Source: Alphaproteobacteria bacterium GM202ARS2 (GTDB lineage: Bacteria > Pseudomonadota > Alphaproteobacteria > GM7ARS4). From it: 33,432 nucleotides of DNA. Under the pieces are notes generated by a model, which had not been told where the DNA came from, made no database searches, and was given only the letters and a program-made list of their open reading frames with translations. The stretch's first letter is position 1, and each line of letters begins with the position of its first letter. Both the position numbers and the translations under genes were made by a program. Where the stretch lies: assembly GCA_014323835.1 (NCBI GenBank), contig JACONH010000016.1, forward strand, positions 1 to 33,432, given 5' to 3'. Positions 15,863 through 23,515 of this stretch are shown here, in pieces.

Positions 15863-16264
15863 TGACCCTCTCCAATTTCAATTGTTGAAGATCAAATAAA
15901 GATTTGATTAAAATAATATTTATTTATCTATAATTTCTCAATTCACAATTATTCTATGAAATCGCTCGCGTTTATCACGATATTTTCTTCGATTTGATGT
16001 TTCCGATTGTGCGTTAATATAATAATAGCCATGTGTGATGACGGCAATTGCCAGTCCTCTCTCGATCGAATCATATATTATATATTATTTGGATTGAATC
16101 ATCTGCACAGATACACATCGCTGGGATTGGGAACAGGCCAGCGAGACCGAGCATCCAGAACTGACCTACAGCTCTCCATCTTCACGAAGATTATACCCAT
16201 TCAGAATATTGTTGAGGATTATGGAAAAACACTGACTTTAAAGCCCCCCCCCTTTAAAACTAGC
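15863..16264. other. A/T-rich intergenic stretch
   Basis: I see no gene. The left half is A/T-rich and would contain the promoter of the secreted-protein gene. Near 16236-16259 a TTTAAAG/CTTTAAA inverted repeat surrounds a run of C and may act as a weak terminator for the HNH gene. Confidence 0.4.
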
Positions 16265-16690
16265 TCAGTCCGGATAAGGCCCATCCAACAGATCACCAAG
16301 CGCCCGTCGCTTGAGAACGGTGATCCGCGCTCGCCGGCGGTGTTCTTTGCGATCATGACGAAGATGGCAGCGCTGACAGAACGCCTTCAAATTACCCGGC
16401 TGGTTATTGCTGGGATCGTGATTGAGATGGGCCGTTGCCAGCACGACCTTCATCTGCTTGAGCGTCGCATAGTCCTGATAGGCCGGCCAATCGATCTCTT
16501 GGCCCCGGTCATTCCGCCAAAGCTCGTCCAGAGGATCGAACCAGCGGCCGTCACCGAGATGATGGATCGTCTCACCATGAGGCCGGCGACATTGTTCGCA
16601 GCGACCACCAGCGCGATCAAACCGCACCGATGCGCTAAGCTCGGGCCAGTCGATCGGATAGAAATACCGATAAGCGGGTTTAATAGGCAT
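16265..16690 (-). CDS. HNH endonuclease-like protein
   Basis: A 141-residue protein with a zinc-binding CEQC pair near residue 27 and a second CQRCH pair near 107, enclosing 'ATAHLNHDPSNN', the first His-Asn part of an HNH motif, with 'HLRHDRKEH' as the last part. The start ATG overlaps the integrase stop codon (TGATG), so the two were translated together. Paired recombinase and HNH genes of this sort are found on alphaproteobacterial mobile elements. The cleavage substrate is unknown. The fold is clear, the partner role inferred. Confidence 0.75.
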   Translation of the reverse strand: MPIKPAYRYFYPIDWPELSASVRFDRAGGRCEQCRRPHGETIHHLGDGRWFDPLDELWRNDRGQEIDWPAYQDYATLKQMKVVLATAHLNHDPSNNQPGNLKAFCQRCHLRHDRKEHRRRARITVLKRRALGDLLDGPYPD

Positions 16691-17278
16691 CAGTCCCACA
16701 TCCTCGAGGCCAGCTCGGCCTCTTCTTTGCCGCCGGCATTGGCATAGATGGCCGTGGTGGTCAGCTGGGCATGCCCCAGCCACTTTTGCAAAATGTTCAA
16801 GGGCACACCCTTGCCGATCGCATTGATACCATAAGCATGCCGCAGACCTTTTGGCGTTCGATGGGGGCCATGGGCGATATCGGCAGCTTGCATGATCTCT
16901 TTTACGATCTGCCAGCCGCGCACCCGAGACCACTGCCATAACCGCTCGGTATTCTTTTTCGGGCGCTTTTGCGCCTGGCGAAGCCCGAAGGTGAGCTCGA
17001 GCCGGGTCAAAAAATCCGAAGGCACGGGCACCGAGCGAAAGACATCATCTCTGCGCTTTTTGAGGCTGTTGAAGATGATCCGACCTTCGGCGAGATCGAC
17101 CCGTTCCGGTGTCAGCGCCAAAGCCTCAGAGAGACGACAGCCGGTGTAGTGAAGAGTCTCGGCAAAAAGTCTGGTCTTGGGTGGCAGGGCAGCCGCGGCT
17201 TCCAGGAACGCAGCCCGCTCCTCGGCATTAAGATAGATGCCGCCGACCGTCGGTATCGTAAAGCCTCATTTCACTCAT
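16690..17278 (-). pseudogene. Tyrosine recombinase/integrase with a frameshift near its N-terminus
   Basis: The main frame encodes the catalytic domain of a tyrosine recombinase: 'TGCRLSEAL' with the first catalytic Arg, 'TPKGLRHAYG' with the H-x-L-R box, and 'LGHAQLTTTAIYA' with the last His and Tyr. It has no start codon of its own before a stop. The natural N-terminus (MSEMRLYDTDGRR, ATG at 17276-17278) is in another frame. The two join if two bases are restored near 17230-17240, restoring a Leu-Tyr-Leu segment. The ATG lies only 3 bp from the transposon end at 17281, so its promoter has also been replaced. It is probably inactive unless the frameshift is a sequencing error. Confidence 0.7.
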
Positions 17279-17280
17279 AT

Positions 17281-17432
17281 TGAACTTTATACATGAGTTT
17301 TGTTAAATTTTCGAGGGATAAATGCATTTGTCGCAAGTTTCAGAATCAAGGAATTCTGGGGATTTTGTGTAAATTTCAGAATTAAATGATCAGTTTTTTG
17401 CAACATTAATTGATCACATGCTGCCAATGACG
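17281..17432 (+). repeat. Left inverted end of the Tn402-like transposon
   Basis: The outer part TGAACTTTAT with a TGTTAAATTTT block about 20 bp in, and an inner 70-bp part (about 17355-17432) match the right end in inverted orientation. The inner part contains TAAATTTCAGAATTAAATGATCA and a second TGATCA box. It overlaps the last codons of tniB. Such repeated boxes are typical transposase binding sites. Confidence 0.8.
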
Positions 17433-18241
17433 AGGCATTCGCGTGCGGCGTCGACGACTTCCTTGTTAACGGTGTTGAGCTGGTTCAGGCGCATGATCCG
17501 AACGACCTGGGCCATGAGCCGGTCGATCAGTCGGAAATTTCCGGCAGTGATGCGGGTGATCGCGGCAAGCGCTTCCTGATCGGTAAAGTCGTCGTCATTC
17601 CAATCCTGTCCCCAACCATGCCCATGCTTGCGCAACACAAAGAGCGTCTCTTCCTGGCTGAGGGGGCGAAAGGCGTGGGCAAAGCCGATACGCGAATAGA
17701 GCTGCGGGTAGCGCGACAGACGTTTTTCCAAACCGGGCATCCCGATCAAAACCAAGCCGACCTTCTCCCGATCGTAATGATCCCGCAATTCCTCGAGGCT
17801 TTGGGTTGTCAGCCGATCGGCCTCGTCGACCAGGATCAGCTCGCAACGTTCACTGAAATCAGGGCGCTCGCTCGACATCGCATCGTGCTCTGCTCGGCCG
17901 ACAAGACTGCGCAGCATGAGTCGCCCATGCTCGATCTGTTCTCGTACCAGCCTTGGCGTGTTGGAGACACGCGGCGTAAAAAGCAGGGTCCTGCAGCCAG
18001 CGACTTCCATTGGCACGACTGTGTTCTGATCCAGCGGATCTTGTCCCTCGAGCAAATCCCATTGCGCGTAATGGCGAGCCGAGACCGTCTTACCGACACC
18101 GGGTGGACCGTAGCAAACGCCGATATAGCGCTCACGACGGCAGGCCTCGCAAAATTCCTCAAATCGGCGGTATTCCTTGGTCAGAACAAAAGGACGGTCA
18201 TGTCGGCTCGTGACGGGCGATAGGGTAGCGACCTCATTCAT
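17414..18241 (-). CDS. tniB: TniB-like AAA+ transposition protein
   Basis: A 275-residue ATPase of the TniB/TnsC/IstB type that helps the transposase choose and activate targets. Walker A is GPPGVGKT at about residues 45-52 and Walker B is 'LILVDEADRL' near 150, followed by an arginine-finger-type region. The start ATG lies inside the tniA gene (8-bp overlap). A longer frame runs up to 18334 but the overlap and family length favour 18241. The final codons lie inside the transposon end repeat, and a copy of them recurs at the other end. Confidence 0.88.
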   Translation of the reverse strand: MNEVATLSPVTSRHDRPFVLTKEYRRFEEFCEACRRERYIGVCYGPPGVGKTVSARHYAQWDLLEGQDPLDQNTVVPMEVAGCRTLLFTPRVSNTPRLVREQIEHGRLMLRSLVGRAEHDAMSSERPDFSERCELILVDEADRLTTQSLEELRDHYDREKVGLVLIGMPGLEKRLSRYPQLYSRIGFAHAFRPLSQEETLFVLRKHGHGWGQDWNDDDFTDQEALAAITRITAGNFRLIDRLMAQVVRIMRLNQLNTVNKEVVDAARECLVIGSM

Positions 18242-19676
18242 TGGCGTATTTCCGAAGACCATGAGAAGACCGCTGTGATGCTGGCTTGGCAGGAGGTGTT
18301 GTCGGCGCTGATAACGTCTGCCGTCGTTGGCCAAGCAAGGCGTCGACGAGCGATCGTCGATCTTTGATTGTCTTTCTCAGATCCCGCTGTCGTTCACGGC
18401 GAGCTTGGACGATGTCGTTGAGAGTGATGGTTTCTCCAGCCAATTCCGGAGAGATCGCGCGGCAGAGAAAATGATCATCGTGATAGATCCGGATCTCCGT
18501 CATGTCGGCGGGGTCGTAGCGCACCGTCACCGCCTCACCGACATAGACCGCCAGGGCGGGATCGATATAACGGAGGCCGTGAAGCCGGACGCCGTCGCGA
18601 TGAACCTGGCGCGATCGTGCAACTCTCAAGAGCAGGCCATCGAGCTGCTCGAGACTGTCCGGGATTTGCGGCAGAAAGCCGCCCTGCTGCCACCGCATGA
18701 CCGGCGCCATGCCGGTGCCGCCGTGGGGTGCGTGATGATAATCCTCAAGGATGAATCGACGGATGAGTTGATCCAGCGCCGGCAGCGACAAAGTTGGTTC
18801 AGTTTTCGGGCCGCCAGGAGCCAGATAGCCCGGCAACGCCGACAAGACTCGCTGATTGAGAGTCGAGAAGAAACGTTCGATGCGCCCCCGACCACGCGGT
18901 CGACCCGGCTGTGAAAAGATCAGCCGAATTTTGAGGTCAGCACAGACAGAAGCGATATGGCGGGATGTGAAGTCGCTGCCGTGATCGGTGTAAAGACATT
19001 CGGGAATTCCGCAGACCGGCCAGGCTGGATCGGTCTTACGCCAGATCGCATCGCGCAATGCCAAGGCCGTCTGAAGTGCGCTCGGCGCTGTGACGAAAAG
19101 CCGACAGGCGGCGATCGCTCGACTGAAGTCGTCGATGACCACTGTGAGCCAGGGGCGGACAGGGGCTTGATTCTCGTCGAGCACGATGATGTCGAGCTGC
19201 GTATGATCGGCTTGCCAAACAGCGTTCGGGCCCTCGGCTTCTCGGCGATGAAGCAGATCGAACGTATCGGCGTAGGCCTTGGCACCGTGATGGGCCAAGG
19301 TCGTCATCGCCGGCTCGATCGCTTTGACGATGGCCCGTACCGTGTTGTAGCTCGGCGGTTTGCCGCCATCGCGTTCGATCAGCGCATGAACCTCGCGGTG
19401 AATGTTGGCGATGGACTGTCGCGGCACCGATAGGGCCAGACCTTGGACCAAGGCAGTCGTCTGCTCATCGAGGGAACGTCGCGAACCGACATCGCGACGA
19501 CCCTTGCGCTGCAGGCCGGCCATGCCTTCAGCATGATAAGATCGTGCCCATCGGCGCAGCGTCACGAGAGACACTGAAGTCGTCCGGGCGATGACGGTCA
19601 GCGAAACGCCGTCCTCTAGATGTGGGCGGAGTAAGGCGAAACGTTGCAAAGCCAGGCTGTCAGCGTCGCCATTCAT
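18234..19676 (-). CDS. tniA: TniA-like DDE transposase
   Basis: A 480-residue transposase of the TniA/TnsB/Mu family. An N-terminal helix-turn-helix region ('SLVTLRRWARSYH') is followed by an RNase-H-like core with 'VWQADHTQLD' (first Asp), 'LYTDHGSDF' (second Asp) and 'RGRIERFF' (Glu), and then a Mu-type C-terminal beta-barrel region. All three catalytic residues are present. It overlaps the resolvase gene by four bases (ATGA) and tniB by eight, making one translational unit. Confidence 0.9.
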   Translation of the reverse strand: MNGDADSLALQRFALLRPHLEDGVSLTVIARTTSVSLVTLRRWARSYHAEGMAGLQRKGRRDVGSRRSLDEQTTALVQGLALSVPRQSIANIHREVHALIERDGGKPPSYNTVRAIVKAIEPAMTTLAHHGAKAYADTFDLLHRREAEGPNAVWQADHTQLDIIVLDENQAPVRPWLTVVIDDFSRAIAACRLFVTAPSALQTALALRDAIWRKTDPAWPVCGIPECLYTDHGSDFTSRHIASVCADLKIRLIFSQPGRPRGRGRIERFFSTLNQRVLSALPGYLAPGGPKTEPTLSLPALDQLIRRFILEDYHHAPHGGTGMAPVMRWQQGGFLPQIPDSLEQLDGLLLRVARSRQVHRDGVRLHGLRYIDPALAVYVGEAVTVRYDPADMTEIRIYHDDHFLCRAISPELAGETITLNDIVQARRERQRDLRKTIKDRRSLVDALLGQRRQTLSAPTTPPAKPASQRSSHGLRKYANE

Positions 19677-20263
19677 GTCGCCTCGGCGAGGTCGGCCAGG
19701 GCACCACGTCCACCGGGAAGATAACGGTAAAGCGTCGATTCGGCGACGCCCAATCTCTTGGCCACCTGGGCGACCGAGATCTCAGGATTGCTCAGCAAGG
19801 CGCGCGCTTCAGTGAGATCGGCATCATTCAACACGGCCGGCCGGCCACCTACACGGCCTCGGGCCCGCGCTGCTTTCAGCCCAGCCTGCGTCCGTTCGCG
19901 GATGACCGAGCGTTCGAATTCGGCGAGCGCACCGAAGACGTGGAAGATCAGCTTGCCGCCGGATGTCCCGGTATCGATCGACTCGGTGATCGAACGCAGA
20001 CCGATACCTCGCTGCCCAAGATTTTCCACGGTCTCAATCAGCTGCTTGAGCGAGCGGGCAAGACGATCAAGCTTCCAGACCACTAGCGTGTCGCCATCCC
20101 GCATGTAATCAATGGCCGCCTTCAGCTCAGGCCGATCCCGTTGAGCGCCTGACGCTTTCTCGACGAAGACGCGCTCACATCCGGCCGCTTTGAGCGCATC
20201 GCGCTGCAGGGCGAGGTTCTGTTCCTGGGTCGAGACGCGAGCATAGCCGACGAGCAAAGCCAT
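19673..20263 (-). CDS. tniR: Serine resolvase (TniR-like)
   Basis: A 196-residue small serine recombinase that resolves cointegrates of the transposon. The N-terminal catalytic motif 'YARVSTQEQN' contains the active serine, 'KLDRLARS' and 'ALAEFERSVIRERT' are typical of the family, and a C-terminal helix-turn-helix ('SVAQVAKRLGVAESTLYRYL') binds the res site. I chose the ATG at 20263, preceded closely by GGGAGG. An upstream GTG at 20287 is possible. It overlaps tniA by four bases. Confidence 0.9.
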   Translation of the reverse strand: MALLVGYARVSTQEQNLALQRDALKAAGCERVFVEKASGAQRDRPELKAAIDYMRDGDTLVVWKLDRLARSLKQLIETVENLGQRGIGLRSITESIDTGTSGGKLIFHVFGALAEFERSVIRERTQAGLKAARARGRVGGRPAVLNDADLTEARALLSNPEISVAQVAKRLGVAESTLYRYLPGGRGALADLAEAT

Positions 20264-20289
20264 TCCTCCCAAAACTCGTCCTTTCACTA

Positions 20290-20410
20290 GCGTTTTGAGA
20301 GATTGCTTTCAAGAGACTGTTTTGAGAGGTCAGTGGCAAGCTAATCGACCGTCTGCCCTGTCTGACAGACATCCTCTTAAAAACCTCCCTTTCTAAGAGA
20401 CAGTAAAAGA
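20290..20410. promoter_or_regulatory. Candidate res site of the resolvase
   Basis: Between the resolvase and the cargo gene the motif TTTTGAGAG, or close variants, occurs at about 20293, 20322 and, as TTTCAAGAGA, 20307. TCTTAAAAA follows near 20374 and TTTCTAAGAGA near 20391. Repeated half-sites next to a resolvase start are what a three-subsite res region looks like. Subsites were not assigned individually. Confidence 0.55.
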
Positions 20411-20520
20411 GCAAGTCTAAGCAAATTATAGATCTTTGAGTCGGCGAGCACGTTTGTGTTGCGTTAAGCTGGCTCGAGATCACCTTTCCCTCATGATGGT
20501 CCGACATCGTTGCATTGCTC

Positions 20521-21165
20521 ATGACAACCTGCATTTCCGCCACACACAAGTTCAGCCATCCTCTGCCGACTGACCTGGCAAGCGATGACGTCCGATTGTC
20601 CGAACATGTTCTCCACTTTCTGCTCGAGCGATACTCGTCGGTTGGCGAGACTATCTTTGACCCGTTTGCTGGCTTCGGCACGACATTGATCGCCTCCGAG
20701 CAGCTCAGTCGGGTCGGATACGGTGTCGAGCGCGACAAGGACCGCTGGGCTTATGCGCAACAGTTCCTAGCCGCTCCCGAAAGATGTATCCTCGGCGACG
20801 TCAGAGCATTCGATTTTTCTGCCCTACCGGGATTTTCCCTCAGCATCAGCTCGCCGGTCTTTATGCACGAGGCTGACGATCTCGATCCCCTGTCCGGCTT
20901 TGTTGAGGCAGGGAGCTACCGTGAATATATCTCATCCCTGATCGAGATTTACGCTTTGGTGAAAGCCCACACCGCTCCGAACGGACACGTCATCGTCGAA
21001 GCGGCGAACCTGAAGCGTGAGGACAGAACGACGATGTTCGCGTGGGATCTTGCGCAAGCGCTCAAGTCGAAGTTCCACTTCGAGGGAGAGCTTGTTCTCG
21101 ACTGGGGCGAGCGCGGCTACGGGTACGGATACACCCATAGCTATTGCCTCGTCTTCAGAGCTTGA
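20521..21165 (+). CDS. DNA methyltransferase-like cargo protein with altered motif IV
   Basis: A 214-residue protein resembling N4/N6 DNA methyltransferases. The SAM-binding motif is DPFAGFGTTL at about residues 47-56, and the catalytic strand ends in SSPVF near 110-114 where most family members have (D/N/S)PP(Y/F/W). The change of the second proline may lower or alter activity. The ATG at 20521 has no strong ribosome-binding site; a TTG lies at 20515. It is the only cargo of the transposon and is transcribed away from the tni genes. It could protect or mark transposon DNA, but that is a guess. Confidence 0.65.
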   Translation: MTTCISATHKFSHPLPTDLASDDVRLSEHVLHFLLERYSSVGETIFDPFAGFGTTLIASEQLSRVGYGVERDKDRWAYAQQFLAAPERCILGDVRAFDFSALPGFSLSISSPVFMHEADDLDPLSGFVEAGSYREYISSLIEIYALVKAHTAPNGHVIVEAANLKREDRTTMFAWDLAQALKSKFHFEGELVLDWGERGYGYGYTHSYCLVFRA

Positions 21166-21171
21166 AGACAA

Positions 21172-21303
21172 CCTCACCATCGGCAGCATGTGATCATTTA
21201 TCGTTGCAAAAAAATGATCATTTAATTCTGAAATTTACAATTTTGTCTTTTCTGGGCTATGCACAGCGTGCCAAAAATTTAACATTATTGGTCATAAAGT
21301 TCA
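21172..21303 (-). repeat. Right inverted end of the Tn402-like transposon
   Basis: The inner 70 bp (about 21172-21245) repeat the left end in inverse, including a copy of the last tniB codons (GGCAGCATGTGATCA) and the GTTGCAAAAAA and GATCATTTAATTCTG boxes. The outer end ATAAAGTTCA finishes at 21303. The middle differs between ends, as expected for separate transposase-binding boxes. Confidence 0.8.
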
Positions 21304-21395
21304 CTAAGCTATCGAAAAAGGGCCGCAGTTGAGCAGTTAGCCCTCGGAAACCTTTTGGGGAGTGTGTTCAATAGCGGCCCTAAGTGCCCTGCGAA

Positions 21396-22232
21396 TCAAG
21401 TGGCGCGGGCTATCCAAAGTTGCTCGCGCGCATAGGCTGGCGCTGAACAACTGAAGTCTGAAAACTCATCCACGACCTCGAACCCAGTCAACTCGAGCAA
21501 ATAGGCGATCTCTTGCCGCGAACTCCATCGAAGCGTCCACGAAGCTTCTTCCTTTGCAACGACCTTATCTCTCTCATCAATTGCTTCGAAGAGAAGAGTT
21601 TCCCGTACCGTTTGTCGCTGTGGATCTACGTCAATCGACACCCTGCTCCTGCGTATTTTCTGACCCGACCCCGGATCATGAGCAGTACGTACAGGCAGAG
21701 TTTTGGTGTTTTCTCCAAACAAAACCTCGAATGATGGATCAAACAAGTCCAGGACGAGATGGTCTCCGATAGTCATATGTCGACGCACGCACGACAATGT
21801 CGATCGCTGTTCCTTTGGAGTTACAACATGCTGGAAGCTACGTGCTGTTATCATAACTAGGGAGAACTGTCGCCCAAGATCAAAATTCGTCATGTCAGCT
21901 TCAATCAAATGCGCTCGAGTGGCCGCTTCCGGATGTGCCAGCATCTTTTCCGCTGCAACTTTCAGCATCTTGGAAGAGAGATCTAAGCCGACGACCTCAT
22001 AGCCTGCATTTATGAGCGGTAGCAGGACGCGTCCGGTACCTACACCGATCTCAAGGACCGGGTCGCCGAAACGTGTGGCGCAGTCGAGATAAAACTCAAT
22101 ATCACCCGTGAGCATACCTCCGCCAGCAAAGAGGTCGTAGGCCGCTACGGCGAGCCCAATGTTGTAGTGATTGTTGAGATCCGTCATGTCCGCCAATCGC
22201 CCGTGATGCCCAAGGTAATCTTTGAACCCCAC
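21396..22232 (-). CDS. Class I SAM-dependent methyltransferase
   Basis: A 278-residue methyltransferase. Motif I is 'VLEIGVGTGRVLLPLINAG' near residues 58-76, strand 2 ends in 'VVGLDLS', and the 'LIEADMTNFDL' block follows. A start at the internal Met (MTDLNNHYN) is possible and would remove 15 residues. The rest looks like a small-molecule methyltransferase, with no motif that tells the substrate. It is divergent from the kinase gene and lies just outside the transposon. A 9-bp inverted repeat (AGGGCCGC at about 21318 and GCGGCCCT at about 21375) sits between its stop and the transposon end. Confidence 0.75.
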   Translation of the reverse strand: MGFKDYLGHHGRLADMTDLNNHYNIGLAVAAYDLFAGGGMLTGDIEFYLDCATRFGDPVLEIGVGTGRVLLPLINAGYEVVGLDLSSKMLKVAAEKMLAHPEAATRAHLIEADMTNFDLGRQFSLVMITARSFQHVVTPKEQRSTLSCVRRHMTIGDHLVLDLFDPSFEVLFGENTKTLPVRTAHDPGSGQKIRRSRVSIDVDPQRQTVRETLLFEAIDERDKVVAKEEASWTLRWSSRQEIAYLLELTGFEVVDEFSDFSCSAPAYAREQLWIARAT

Positions 22233-22240
22233 GGCAGGCA

Positions 22241-23158
22241 GGGATCAAAATTCCCCTTTAGCGCCATGTCCGGCGAGTCCGCAACACCCCGAAACCGGCC
22301 ACGAGCCTAAAGCCGCCCTTGTCGGCTTGAATCGATAGGCCGAATCACGTAGGGCAAGAGAATGGCATGGGCACAAATTGGAAGGTCCAACAATGAGCCC
22401 GAATGAACTGTTTGCGGACCTGACGGCGCGTATTGAAGAGATCCCCGCCTCGTGCCCAAGGAAGATCGCCGTCGATGGTATCGATGCCGCTGGGAAGACG
22501 ACGATTGCCGATTCCTTGGGGCACTACATGGAACGATCAGGACATGAGATCATTCGATCTTCCATTGACAACTTTCACAGGCCGAAGGTAGCGCGCTACG
22601 CACGAGGTGAGTGCTCGCCGCCTGGCTACTATGAAGATTCCTTTGATTACGAGATGCTTACTGGTCTGTTGCTCGAACCTCTAGCCAGTGACAACCTGCG
22701 TCAGTATCGACGCCGAGCATTTGATCTTCATAGCGACGAACCAATTTGGGATGAGACCGAGCAATGCCATCCGTCGGCAGTCCTTTTGTTCGATGGGGTC
22801 TTCTTGCTACGCCCAGAACTCAATCTTTGGTGGGACTATCGCATATTCATCGACACATCTTTCGAGATCGCTTTGGAACGGGCTTTCGTAAGAGATGCGC
22901 CGCGATTAGGCGACGAGCGGTCAATTGAAGACCGATATCGTCAGCGATATTTCGCCGGACAAAAGATCTACTTTGATCGCGTTAATCCAAAGAGCTTGGC
23001 GAACATTGTCATCTGCAATGACGACCCCAGCCAACCTCGAATCGTTGAAGCCTTTGATACCAAGACCCGAACAGAAAACCCCTAACAGCTTCTGTCTCAG
23101 TTGGGTCAAATTTGTCTAGCTCCATGCCAGGCGGGTCTGCAACACCCCCGAAACCGGT
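22241..23158. repeat. Imperfect direct repeats flanking the kinase gene
   Basis: About 57 bp at 22241-22299 and 23103-23158 share the order GGGTCAAA, then GCCAT/TCCATG, then GG(C/G)G(A/G)GTC and a closing block CAACACCCC(C)GAAACCGG. The kinase gene lies between them. They could be ends of an old insertion or a mobile cassette. I did not find a transposase with them. Confidence 0.5.
22393..23085 (+). CDS. Uridine kinase-like P-loop kinase
   Basis: A 230-residue P-loop kinase of the uridine kinase/phosphoribulokinase group. Walker A is GIDAAGKTT at residues 29-37, 'SSIDNFHRPK' contains the acidic metal-binding residue, and 'LLFDGVFLLRPEL' is a strand and lid entry typical of the family. The start ATG has AAGG eight bases before; the frame is also open from a TTG at 22378. 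It would phosphorylate a nucleoside or similar hydroxyl compound using ATP or GTP. It lies between direct repeats and has no metabolic neighbours, so a salvage or defence-linked role is open. Confidence 0.8.
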   Translation: MSPNELFADLTARIEEIPASCPRKIAVDGIDAAGKTTIADSLGHYMERSGHEIIRSSIDNFHRPKVARYARGECSPPGYYEDSFDYEMLTGLLLEPLASDNLRQYRRRAFDLHSDEPIWDETEQCHPSAVLLFDGVFLLRPELNLWWDYRIFIDTSFEIALERAFVRDAPRLGDERSIEDRYRQRYFAGQKIYFDRVNPKSLANIVICNDDPSQPRIVEAFDTKTRTENP

Positions 23159-23179
23159 CTTAAGAGCAAAGAACGAGAG

Positions 23180-23380
23180 CCGAGCGGCATCCTCATTCAA
23201 TGGCCGCTGCCTTCTCCGTACCCAGGGAAATGGATTTTATCTTGGGTGAAGAATAATCATCCTGTTGCAAATAGCAGTTTGCATACCGACGACATCGGCT
23301 ATCTCGACGAGGAGGCTATGGGGTTCATCGTCGACCGTTTGAAGGACAAGATCATCTGCAGCCGCCAAGGGGGGCGGTAG
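23180..23380 (+). pseudogene. Relic of an AMP-dependent acyl-CoA synthetase
   Basis: A plus-strand frame contains 'HTDDIGYLDEE' and 'FIVDRLKDKII', an altered form of the family's TGDIGYLDEDGY and VDRLKDMI signatures. The frame ends at a TAG at 23378-23380 and has no N-terminal domain. Only about the last 60 residues remain. It is a fragment left by rearrangement. Confidence 0.55.
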
Positions 23381-23515
23381 CGTAATGGTTGTCGATCAAG
23401 GGACTGATCTCGATGCTTCGGCGAGTGTGGCAACGTGTGCTGGTCATTACCGGCATTGGCTGGGGCACGGCGCTGCTGTGTGGTTTCAGTATGAAACGCT
23501 AAGCAGAAAGGTATC

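Larger units (their letters stand above)
17281..21303. mobile_element. Tn402/Tn5053-like transposon (TniR-TniA-TniB) with methyltransferase cargo
   Basis: A 4.0-kb element bounded by long inverted ends that both begin TGAACTTTAT. It carries a serine resolvase, a DDE transposase and an AAA+ partner in the order tniR-tniA-tniB on the minus strand, and one plus-strand cargo gene. TniQ, present in Tn402 and Tn5053, is missing. The five bases flanking each side (CATAT and CTAAG) do not match, so no target duplication is evident. The edges rest on the inverted-repeat comparison. Confidence 0.8.

Noticed and set aside
16007..16747. 246-residue plus-strand frame
   Set aside because: It is the shadow of the HNH and integrase genes on the other strand.
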